A stretch of DNA of 48,196 nt from Nonomuraea terrae. GTDB lineage: Bacteria > Actinomycetota > Actinomycetes > Streptosporangiales > Streptosporangiaceae. Every line of letters starts with the position of its first letter. Position 1 is the first letter of the stretch. Where the stretch lies: the NCBI RefSeq assembly GCF_004348995.1, contig NZ_SMKQ01000048.1, positions 1 through 48,196 of the forward strand, given 5' to 3'. A program made the translations under genes and the position numbers. Below the pieces are notes generated by a model. The model had not been told where the DNA came from. It did no database searches and saw nothing but the letters and a program-made list of their open reading frames with translations. Shown here in pieces: positions 1-6,853 of this stretch.

Positions 1-3
1 CCC

Positions 4-828
4 GTGCCCCCGCTGGTCGCGACCCCGGCCGCACTCGCCGAGCGGTACGCCGCCGGCCGCGCCGAGATCCTGGCGGCCGAACGGGCGGCGGCCCGGCACG
101 GCGACCACCGGCGCGCCGCCGTGGTGCGCGCGATGGCCGACCCCGCGCGGCGCTTCCTGTCGTTCGACGGACGTGACGGCGGCCGGACCGTCGAGGTGTT
201 CGGCGATCTGGCCGGCGCCGAGCGCATCGCCGTGCTGGTGCCCGGCGCCGGCATCAGCCTGGACAAGTACCGAGCCTTGCGCGACGGCTCGACGAGCCTC
301 AAGGACGCGCTCGGCGACCGGTCGGCCGTCGTCGCCTGGCTCGGGTACGCCACGCCGAACGGCGTGAGCCTCCAGGCGGTCACCCCCGGCCGCGCCGAGG
401 AGGCCGCCCCCCGCCTGCGCGCCTTCGTCCGCGAGCTGGCCGCGGCCAAACCGGGCGCCAGGATCTCGCTGCTGTGCCACTCGTACGGCTCCGTCGTGTG
501 CGGCCGGGCCGCGCCGGGACTGGACGTGGCCCACCTCGTCCTGTTCGGCAGCCCCGGCGCCGGCGTGCCGGACGCCGCCGCGCTGCGCACCCGTGCCACG
601 GTGTGGGCCGGCCGCACGGCGGGGGACTGGATCGGCGGCCTGCCGCACGCCTCCATCGCGTTGCCGTTCGCCACGGTCGGGCTCGGCGAGGACCCGGTCG
701 CGCCCGGGTTCGGCGCCCGGGTCTTCGCCGCGGGCGGCGGCGGGCACGGCGACTACCTGGCTGCCGGGTCCGCGGCGCTGGCGAGCATCGCGCGCATCGT
801 TGGCGGACGGGCCGGCGGCGATGCGTGA
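4..828 (+). CDS. alpha/beta hydrolase, DUF1023-like
   Basis: Putative serine hydrolase of 274 residues, substrate unknown. The nucleophile elbow is C-H-S-Y-G-S with Ser160. A plausible triad is completed by Asp230 (in GEDPV) and His248 (in GGGHGDY), which matches the DUF1023 type of actinobacterial alpha/beta hydrolase. I see no signal peptide or membrane segment, so it is probably cytoplasmic. The GTG at position 4 is the first start available, but the window begins here and a start further left cannot be excluded. Its stop overlaps the start of the next gene by 8 bases, so the two are probably translationally coupled. The fold is clear; the substrate is not. Confidence 0.7.
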   Translation: MPPLVATPAALAERYAAGRAEILAAERAAARHGDHRRAAVVRAMADPARRFLSFDGRDGGRTVEVFGDLAGAERIAVLVPGAGISLDKYRALRDGSTSLKDALGDRSAVVAWLGYATPNGVSLQAVTPGRAEEAAPRLRAFVRELAAAKPGARISLLCHSYGSVVCGRAAPGLDVAHLVLFGSPGAGVPDAAALRTRATVWAGRTAGDWIGGLPHASIALPFATVGLGEDPVAPGFGARVFAAGGGGHGDYLAAGSAALASIARIVGGRAGGDA

Positions 829-1921
829 CCTGCTCACGCGGCTCGACGCCGCGACGCCCGCCGATCGCGACCGCGCGCTCGACGCGCTGCGCGCCCTGGC
901 CGTCCTCGGCGTGGTGATCGGGCACTGGCTGGTGACCGCGCTGGTCATGGAGAGCGGGACGGTCCGCGTCGCCAGCCCGCTGCGGTCCATGCCGCAGCTC
1001 GCCCCGGTGTCCTGGGTGTTCCAGACGCTCGCGGTGTTCTTCCTGGTGGGCGGTCTGGTGGCGACGCGCGGTCACCTCCGTGCCCGGGCGCGCGGCGTGT
1101 CGTACGGGCGGTGGCTCGCGGGGCGGGCGGCCCGGCTGTTCCGGCCGGCGGCGGCCCTGGTGGCGGTGTGGGCGGTGGCGGCGCCGGCCATGCTGGCCTG
1201 GGGCGCCGAGCTGGAGAGCGTGTGGGCGCTGGTCAAGCTGGTGCTGTCGCCGATGTGGTTCCTGCTGGTGTTCGCCGCGCTGACCGCGGCGACTCCGCTG
1301 GTGTCACGGCTGCATCCGGCCTGGCCGCTCGCCGTGGTCGGGGTGGTCGATCTGGCGCGGTTCACCGTGGACGGAGCGGATGGGCTCGGGTGGGTCAACG
1401 TGGTGGCCGGGTGGCTGGTGCCGTACTGCATGGGGGCGGCCTGGGCCCGTCGCGGCCTGCCGGGGCGCGCGGCGGGATGGGCGCTGCTGGCCGGGGGTGG
1501 GGCTGCGGCCGTGGCGCTCGTCACCTGGGGCGGCTACCCAGCCGCCATGGTCGGCGTGCCGGGGGCGCCGCTGTCGAACCTCGACCCGCCCTCACTCGCC
1601 GCCGTCGCCTTCGGGCTCGCCCAGAGCGGCGCGGCCGTGCTGCTGCTCGGCCCGCTGCGGCGGCTGCTGCGCCGCCCGGCGGCCTGGGGCGCGGTGGCGC
1701 TCACCAACCTCGCCGCGATGACAATCTTCCTCTGGCACCAGACCGCGACGATCGCGGTCGCCTCGGTCGCCCTGCTCGCCGGGAGACTGCCCGGCCTGCA
1801 CACCGCTCCCGACGGGCTCGGCTGGGTGCTGGCCCGGCCGGCCTGGCTGCCGGTGTTCGCAGCGGTGCTGCTGGTCTGCTGCACCGCGTTCCACGTCCAC
1901 GAACGCCGTGCGGCCGGTTGA
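821..1921 (+). CDS. acyltransferase family 3 membrane protein
   Basis: Integral membrane O-acyltransferase-like protein of 366 residues with about ten hydrophobic segments. The N-terminal ALDALRALAVLGVVIGHW, with His35, is the usual Acyltransferase_3 signature (basic residue, then GH at the end of the first membrane helix). These proteins transfer acetyl or other acyl groups to exported sugars, lipids or antibiotics. A longer reading frame extends upstream to 593, but the ATG at 821 puts the first membrane helix at the normal place and overlaps the previous stop by 8 bases. The acyl acceptor cannot be deduced. Confidence 0.75.
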   Translation: MRDLLTRLDAATPADRDRALDALRALAVLGVVIGHWLVTALVMESGTVRVASPLRSMPQLAPVSWVFQTLAVFFLVGGLVATRGHLRARARGVSYGRWLAGRAARLFRPAAALVAVWAVAAPAMLAWGAELESVWALVKLVLSPMWFLLVFAALTAATPLVSRLHPAWPLAVVGVVDLARFTVDGADGLGWVNVVAGWLVPYCMGAAWARRGLPGRAAGWALLAGGGAAAVALVTWGGYPAAMVGVPGAPLSNLDPPSLAAVAFGLAQSGAAVLLLGPLRRLLRRPAAWGAVALTNLAAMTIFLWHQTATIAVASVALLAGRLPGLHTAPDGLGWVLARPAWLPVFAAVLLVCCTAFHVHERRAAG

Positions 1922-1928
1922 GCGTTTC

Positions 1929-1991
1929 ACCGCGCGGGGGTGACGGGGGGACCGACTCGGCCTGCTGGCCGGTTACCGCGCGGGGGTGACG
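1929..1991. repeat. 17-bp direct repeat at a gene end
   Basis: ACCGCGCGGGGGTGACG occurs perfectly at 1929-1945 and 1975-1991. The right copy encodes the last residues and stop of the MerR gene on the minus strand; the left copy lies just beyond it. It looks like a small local duplication of the gene's 3' end between two convergent genes. Confidence 0.6.
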
Positions 1992-2599
1992 CGGAGGGCG
2001 GACTCGGACTCCTGGGCCATGCGGCGCAGCGTGTCGAGCGCCCGGCCGTACAGGACCGTGCCGAGCACCATCGCCTCGACGGCGGCGTCGCGCGGGCCGT
2101 CGAACGGGATCGCGTCCATCTCCACCTCCGCCACCAGCCTGCGCGCCGCCTCCGCGTACGGCGCCAGGTCGATCCGCAGGCCCAGCTGACGCATCCGGAC
2201 CAGGGTGTGGGCCAGCTCGTCACGGGTGGGCGCGGCCGGGGCGACCTCCCAGCCGAGGTCGCCGAGGAGAGCGTCGACCTGGGCGCGCGCCGCCCGCCAC
2301 TCGTCGCCGGGCTCGGGCTCGACGGGCGCGCTCAGGGCGTTGTGGGCGGTGCCCAGCGTCACGTGCATCGGCAGCGACGGGTCGTCGACGGCGGCGACGA
2401 CCTTCTTGATGGAGGCGACCGAGAGCCGGCCGACGTCGAGCAGGGTGCGGATCAGGCGCAGCCGCCGCAGGTGGGAGTCGTCGTACTCGGCCCTGGTCGC
2501 GGCGGTCTGCTCGCCCGGGTGCAGCAGCCCTTCGCGCAGGTAGTACTTGATCGTCGGGATCGCGACACCCGACCTGACGCTGAGCTCCGAGATCCGCAT
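1973..2599 (-). CDS. MerR family transcriptional regulator
   Basis: DNA-binding regulator of 208 residues. The N-terminus, MRISELSVRSGVAIPTIKYY, is a MerR winged helix (helix-turn-helix, then YYLREGLLHPG as wing). The C-terminal part, about residues 75-208, is helical and of unknown ligand specificity; I see no conserved cysteines typical of metal sensors. The ATG at 2599 is chosen because the MerR fold begins exactly there; the frame continues upstream into the kinase gene with no homology. It starts 16 bases after the kinase stop on the same strand, so it is probably co-transcribed with the kinase. Its target is unknown. Confidence 0.85.
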   Translation of the reverse strand: MRISELSVRSGVAIPTIKYYLREGLLHPGEQTAATRAEYDDSHLRRLRLIRTLLDVGRLSVASIKKVVAAVDDPSLPMHVTLGTAHNALSAPVEPEPGDEWRAARAQVDALLGDLGWEVAPAAPTRDELAHTLVRMRQLGLRIDLAPYAEAARRLVAEVEMDAIPFDGPRDAAVEAMVLGTVLYGRALDTLRRMAQESESALRVTPAR

Positions 2600-2615
2600 C
2601 CGGCAGATAATAACG

Positions 2616-3626
2616 CTATCCACTCTCCGTCCCGCTTCTGGCTCGCTCCCCGTGCGGCCGGGCTCCGGTGAAGCGGGCATGGCGGGCGCGCGACTCCCGT
2701 AGGTCCAGGAACGCCTGCGCGGCCAGCCAGGCCGCCGCCCCCGCGGCGTCGCCCGCCACGGTGACCGTCCCGGCGCCTTCCAGGAGATCTCGTACGGCAT
2801 CCCGTACGGGGCCCTCAGGCGTGAGGACGCCGCCGGACAGGACGATCGGCAGGCCCGGCTCGTGCACCGCCGAGACGGTCCTGACCAGGCGGCGTGCGGC
2901 TTCCTCGACGATCGACACGGCCGCCGGGTCGCCGGCTCGCGCCGCCCGGCTCACCAGCGGCGCCAGCTCGGCCAGCGCCAAGGGGTGGCGCGCGTGCACC
3001 GCCTCCGCCAGCCGCGCCACCGGATCGCCGTGGGTGGTGGAGGCGCCCTCACCGAGGAGGTGGCGGACGACCAGGGAGGTGAGCGGGCCCGGGGTGGCGG
3101 CGGCGGCGCGGATGGCGGTGCGGGCGGCGGCGCGGCCGATCCAGAAGGCCGAGCCTTCGTCGCCGAGCTGCCAGCCGTATCCGTCGGCGGTGGCGACCGG
3201 CGCATGACCGCGGATGCTCGCCGCCACGGCCCCCGTGCCCGAGATCAGCACGGTGCCCGACGGCGACGCCGTGCCGGAGACGAACGCGGTCACGACGTCG
3301 CCCACCGTACGCACGCGCGGGGCGGCGTCCTCCGTTCGCGCGGGAAAGGCTTCTGGGAGGGCGGCGCGCAGGACGCGGTCGGACAGGGACGCGCACAGCG
3401 CCGGGTTTCCGGCCAGCCCGACCACCACCGCCTTCACCCGCGACGGCGAGACCCCGGACAGCGCCGCCCACACGGCCTCGGCGAGGTTCGCGGAGGCGGC
3501 CTCCATGCCGAGCGTGACGGGGTTGGCTCCGCCGGCCGACCCGCGCCGCACCGGCTCGCCCTCCACCGTGAACAGCGCGGCCCGCGAGGATGTGCCGCCC
3601 GCGTCGACGCCCAGCACCAGCTGCAT
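2616..3626 (-). CDS. BadF/BadG-type N-acetylglucosamine kinase (module 1)
   Basis: ATP-dependent sugar kinase of 336 residues in the BadF/BadG/BcrA/BcrD ASKHA family that includes eukaryotic-type NagK. Visible motifs are phosphate-1 LGVDAGGTSSRAALF near the N-terminus, ISGTGAVAASIRG in the middle, and the typical GDEGSAFWIGRAA followed by a helical segment. It most likely phosphorylates GlcNAc or a related amino sugar in the cytoplasm; this is inferred from the family and from the adjoining RpiR, SIS and chitobiose importer genes. The ATG at 3626 is preferred over an in-frame ATG at 3662 because the ATPase motif begins four residues later. It is divergent from the RpiR gene and has a paralogue at 11277-12251. 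Confidence 0.8.
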   Translation of the reverse strand: MQLVLGVDAGGTSSRAALFTVEGEPVRRGSAGGANPVTLGMEAASANLAEAVWAALSGVSPSRVKAVVVGLAGNPALCASLSDRVLRAALPEAFPARTEDAAPRVRTVGDVVTAFVSGTASPSGTVLISGTGAVAASIRGHAPVATADGYGWQLGDEGSAFWIGRAAARTAIRAAAATPGPLTSLVVRHLLGEGASTTHGDPVARLAEAVHARHPLALAELAPLVSRAARAGDPAAVSIVEEAARRLVRTVSAVHEPGLPIVLSGGVLTPEGPVRDAVRDLLEGAGTVTVAGDAAGAAAWLAAQAFLDLRESRARHARFTGARPHGERARSGTESG

Positions 3627-3630
3627 GTCA

Positions 3631-3687
3631 AAAATTATTGCCCAAATGCCCCTTGACTGCACCAGATATGGGCATAATTATCGCCGC
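3631..3687. promoter_or_regulatory. divergent promoter with inverted repeat (kinase/rpiR, module 1)
   Basis: This AT-rich island lies in a very GC-rich background. AATTATTGCCCA on the left faces TGGGCATAATTAT on the right, forming an imperfect inverted repeat about 50 bases across. On the plus strand TTGACT (3653-3658) and TAATTA (3675-3680) give a plausible promoter whose start would fall on the GTG at 3688, so the rpiR message is probably leaderless. On the minus strand AATAAT lies 7 bases before the kinase ATG, again suggesting a leaderless message. Binding by the adjacent RpiR protein is inferred. Confidence 0.6.
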
Positions 3688-4617
3688 GTGGACCTCCTCA
3701 ACCGCATCGCGACCGACCGGCACGACATGCCCGAGGCGCTGCGCAAAGTGGCCGACGCCATTCTCGGCGGCCCGGCCGACGCCGCCCGGATGACCATCGT
3801 CGATCTGGCCGAGCGGAGCGGGACGTCCACCGCCACCATCACCCGTTTCTGCCGCGCCCTGGGCTTCACCGGGTACGCCGAGTTGCGCGTGGCCATCGCG
3901 ACCGAGACCGGGCGGGTGGCGCAGCAGACCTGGGAGACCGACATCGGCCAGGAGATCCTGCCCGACGACAGCCTCGACCGGGTGCTCGGCGTCGTGTCCG
4001 CCAACGACATCCGGCTGATCCAGCAGACGCGCGACCAGCTCGACCTCGCCGTCGTCGACAAGGTCGCCCAGGCCGTGGCGCGGGCGGGCCGGGTGCTGCT
4101 GTTCGGGGTGTCGAGCAGCGCGGCGGTGGCCAGCGAGATGGAGTACCGCCTGCAGCGCATCGGGGTGCCGACCTGGAGCAGGTCCGACGCCCACACCGCG
4201 CTCACCGACGCGGCGCTGCTCGGCCAGGGCGACGTGGCCATCGGCATCTCCCACAGCGGCAGGACGCGCGAGGTCATCGAGGTGCTCGCGGAGGCGGGCA
4301 GCCACGGCGCGATCACCGTGGCCGTCACCTCGCAGCCCCGCTCGCCGCTGGCCGAGGTGGCCGAGCTGGTGCTCACCACGGCCAGCCGGGCGACCAGCTT
4401 CCGGTCGGAGGGGTTCGCCGCCATTCACTCGCAGCTGCTGGTGCTCGACGTCGTGTACGTGTCGGTCGCCCAGCGCACCTACGAGCGGACCAAGCAGGCC
4501 TTCGACGTCACGGTCCGCGCCGTCGCCGGACACCGTCTACCGGAGCAGCGTCCACCGGAGCAGCATCTTTCCGAGCAGCACCTTCCCCAGCAGGGCCTTC
4601 CAGAAGAGGAGTCATGA
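3688..4617 (+). CDS. RpiR family regulator (module 1)
   Basis: Transcription factor of 309 residues: an N-terminal RpiR helix-turn-helix domain (about residues 1-75, with TIVDLAERSGTSTATITRFC as recognition region) followed by a sugar-phosphate-binding SIS domain (about 120-260, with FGVSSSAAVASEMEYRLQ and IGISHSGRTREV). Such proteins sense phosphorylated sugars, here probably an amino-sugar phosphate made by the divergent kinase. The GTG at 3688 is chosen because homology begins there and a promoter abuts it; the frame is open upstream to 3214 without homology. The C-terminal tail is unusual: five degenerate 15-base repeats encode a Pro/Glu/Gln-rich tail absent from the module 2 paralogue. 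The stop overlaps the next ATG (ATGA). Confidence 0.88.
   Translation: MDLLNRIATDRHDMPEALRKVADAILGGPADAARMTIVDLAERSGTSTATITRFCRALGFTGYAELRVAIATETGRVAQQTWETDIGQEILPDDSLDRVLGVVSANDIRLIQQTRDQLDLAVVDKVAQAVARAGRVLLFGVSSSAAVASEMEYRLQRIGVPTWSRSDAHTALTDAALLGQGDVAIGISHSGRTREVIEVLAEAGSHGAITVAVTSQPRSPLAEVAELVLTTASRATSFRSEGFAAIHSQLLVLDVVYVSVAQRTYERTKQAFDVTVRAVAGHRLPEQRPPEQHLSEQHLPQQGLPEEES
4537..4611 (+). repeat. five 15-bp degenerate tandem repeats in rpiR tail
   Basis: Five in-phase 15-base units, the first being CTACCGGAGCAGCGT and the last CTTCCAGAAGAGGAG, encode repeating L/x-P-E-Q-x peptides at the end of the RpiR protein. The last unit has diverged so that it contains the purine-rich ribosome binding site (GAAGAGGAG) of the downstream SIS gene. 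Confidence 0.75.
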
Positions 4618-5363
4618 CAGTAAGCCGCGAAGACTACGCCGGGCACGTCGCCGACCTCGTGCGGGTCATCCCCGAGGACCCGGAGATCCCGCGCGCCGCC
4701 GACCTGTTCACCAAGGCCCTGACCGCGGGCGGCGTCATCCAGGCGTTCGGCTCGGGCCACTCCGAGGCGGTGGCGATGGAGATCGCCGGCCGCGCGGGCG
4801 GTCTCGTGCCCACCAACCGCCTCGCGCTGCGCGACATCGTGCTGCACGGCGACGCGCCCCGCTCCGAGCTCGACCGCTACGACCTCGAACGCGACCCCAC
4901 CATCGCCCGCACCATCCTCGACCTGGCGCCGGTCCAGGACCACGACCTGTTCGTCATCATCTCCAACTCCGGCGTGAACGGCGTCGTCGTCGAGCTCGCC
5001 ACTCTCGTGAAGGAGCGCGGTCACGACCTGATCGCGATCACCTCGCGCGCCCACGGCGCAGCCGTCGCCTCCCGCCACCCCTCGGGGCGCAAGCTCGCCG
5101 ACCTGGCCGACGTCGTCCTGGACAACCGTGCGCCGTACGGCGACGCCGTCCTGTCCCTGCCCGGGGGAGGCGCCTCCGTCGGAGCCGTCTCCACGATCAC
5201 CTCCGCCCTGCTCGCCCAGCTCGTCGTCATCCAGACCGTACGCAACCTGCTCGAAGCCGGCGAAGTCCCGCCCGTCTACCTCTCGGCCAACGTCCCCGAG
5301 GGTGACGCGCACAACCTCCGGCTGGAGGCGCTGTACGCGGGCCGTATCCGCCGCGGCGCCTGA
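4614..5363 (+). CDS. SIS domain protein, UPF0309 family (module 1)
   Basis: Sugar isomerase-like protein of 249 residues spanning one SIS domain, of the UPF0309 type. Recognisable parts are FGSGHSEAVAMEIAGRAGG near residue 45, FVIISNSGVNGVVVELA near 105 and HPSGRKLADLADVVLDN near 160. The family binds phosphosugars but its reaction is unassigned; it is distinct from MurQ etherase. Placement after RpiR and beside an amino-sugar kinase suggests work on the 6-phosphate of GlcNAc, MurNAc or a related sugar, which is inference. The ATG overlaps the rpiR stop by 4 bases behind a strong Shine-Dalgarno. A paralogue sits at 13171-13905. Confidence 0.82.
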   Translation: MTVSREDYAGHVADLVRVIPEDPEIPRAADLFTKALTAGGVIQAFGSGHSEAVAMEIAGRAGGLVPTNRLALRDIVLHGDAPRSELDRYDLERDPTIARTILDLAPVQDHDLFVIISNSGVNGVVVELATLVKERGHDLIAITSRAHGAAVASRHPSGRKLADLADVVLDNRAPYGDAVLSLPGGGASVGAVSTITSALLAQLVVIQTVRNLLEAGEVPPVYLSANVPEGDAHNLRLEALYAGRIRRGA

Positions 5364-5428
5364 CCCGGCCCCACGCCTAAGGGGCACGCACGACATCCGG
5401 GGACCACACACCCAAGGAGACCCCCGCC

Positions 5429-6790
5429 ATGTCCCGAAATTTCGGAAAACTGCTCCTCTCCTTGTCCCTCACCCTCCTGCTCGCCGCCGTCGGCGCGCTG
5501 GCCGTCGTCGCCCCGGCCAGCGCCGACCAGGCCGTCCGCCTCCAGTACCGCACGAGCGCGCCCGGCGCCACCACCGCCCAGGCCGAGCCCTGGCTGCGCC
5601 TGTTCAACGACGGGACGACCACGATCCCGCTGAACCAGGTCAAGATCCGCTACTACCTGACCGGAACCGAGACCTACCGCTTCGCCTGCTCATGGGCGGT
5701 GGTGAGCTGCTCGACGGTCACGGGGGCCTTCGTCCGGCAGGAGGGCTCGGGGCAGTACCTGGAGGTCGGCTTCACCTCCGGCAGCCTGGCCCCGGGCCGG
5801 AACACCAGCGACCTGCAACTGCGCTTCTACCGCGCCGACTGGCAGACGTTCACCCAGAGCGACGACTACTCCTACGGCCCGCAGACCGCGTACTCCGACT
5901 GGGAGAAGATCACCGTCTACGTCGGCGGGGAGCTCGCGTGGGGCGAGCCGACGGGCGGCGACCCGGACCCGACCGACCCGCCGACCAACCCGCCGGGCGG
6001 AAGGGGCGTGCTGTTCGACGACTTCAGTTACGCCGGGCCGGCCGACCCGCTGCTGTCGCAGCGCGGCTGGACCGTGCGCTCCAGCTCGGGCGGGCCGGGC
6101 GTGCCCGGCGCGACCTGGTCGCCGTCGGCCGTGTCGTTCCCCGGCGGCCTGCTGACCCTCGACTCCTCCACGAACGGCACCGCCGCCGGGACCGTGCAGA
6201 CCGAGCTGTCCACCGCCGCCCGCAAGTTCCACGAGGGCACCTACGCCGCCCGGGTGCGCTTCAGCGACGCTCCCACCAGCGGCCCGGACGGCGAGCACGT
6301 CGTGCAGACGTTCTTCACCATCACCCCGCTGGCCTTCAGCCTCGACCCGAACTACGGCGAGCTCGACTTCGAGTACCTGCCGAACGGCGGCTGGGGCGAG
6401 CCGTCCACCATCCTCTACGCCACCAGCTGGGAGACCTACCAGGGCGACCCGTGGCAGGCGGTCAACACCCACACCGCCGAGCGCACGTCCTTCGCCGGCT
6501 GGCACGACCTCGTCATCCAGGTCGCGGGCGGCCGGATCAAGTACTACGTGGACGGCCGGCTCTTCGCCGACCACGGTGACATGTACTACCCCGAGACCCC
6601 GATGTGGATCATGTTCAACCAGTGGTTCATCGATCTGCAGGGCGCGACGGGGACCCGTACGTACCGGCAGCAGGTCGACTACGTCTACCACAGCAAGAAC
6701 GAGGTCGTCGCGCCCGCCGACGTCCTGAGCCGGGTCGCAGCCCTGCGCACGGCCGGCACCTCCTTCACGGACACCGTTCCCAGCCCGTGA
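5429..6790 (+). CDS. secreted GH16 glycosidase with CBM3 domain
   Basis: Exported protein of 453 residues. It has a Sec signal peptide (about residues 1-32, ending ASA), a family 3 cellulose/chitin-type carbohydrate-binding module (about 35-172), a short Pro/Thr/Asp linker (DPDPTDPPTNPP) and a concanavalin-like GH16 domain (about 193-430). The catalytic E-x-D-x-E motif is intact: Glu311, Asp313 and Glu315 in GELDFEY. GH16 enzymes cut beta-1,3 or beta-1,4 glucans, galactans or related polymers; the substrate here is not evident. It lies inside the rpiR-SIS-dasABC gene string, 65 bases after the SIS gene, with an AAGGAG ribosome binding site, so it is probably co-induced with oligosaccharide import. 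Confidence 0.78.
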   Translation: MSRNFGKLLLSLSLTLLLAAVGALAVVAPASADQAVRLQYRTSAPGATTAQAEPWLRLFNDGTTTIPLNQVKIRYYLTGTETYRFACSWAVVSCSTVTGAFVRQEGSGQYLEVGFTSGSLAPGRNTSDLQLRFYRADWQTFTQSDDYSYGPQTAYSDWEKITVYVGGELAWGEPTGGDPDPTDPPTNPPGGRGVLFDDFSYAGPADPLLSQRGWTVRSSSGGPGVPGATWSPSAVSFPGGLLTLDSSTNGTAAGTVQTELSTAARKFHEGTYAARVRFSDAPTSGPDGEHVVQTFFTITPLAFSLDPNYGELDFEYLPNGGWGEPSTILYATSWETYQGDPWQAVNTHTAERTSFAGWHDLVIQVAGGRIKYYVDGRLFADHGDMYYPETPMWIMFNQWFIDLQGATGTRTYRQQVDYVYHSKNEVVAPADVLSRVAALRTAGTSFTDTVPSP

Positions 6791-6795
6791 ACCGT

Positions 6796-6828
6796 CCCGC
6801 GCCCGTCCCCGCAGGGGGCGGGCGCGGG
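6796..6828 (+). terminator. intercistronic GC hairpin
   Basis: Almost perfect 15-base-pair stem (CCCGCGCCCG, T, CCCC facing GGGG, G, CGGGCGCGGG; one T-G pair) with a 3-base GCA loop, lying 6 bases after the GH16 gene and 25 before dasA. It has no U tract. It may act as a terminator or attenuator, or protect the 3' end of the upstream message and so set the ratio of enzyme to binding protein. Confidence 0.65.
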
Positions 6829-6853
6829 TCCACCCCCCACCAGAAGGAACACC

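Noticed and set aside
4537..4611. Tandem repeats as a regulator-binding array
   Set aside because: The 15-base period is in phase with codons and encodes repeated peptides, so a coding repeat is the simpler reading.
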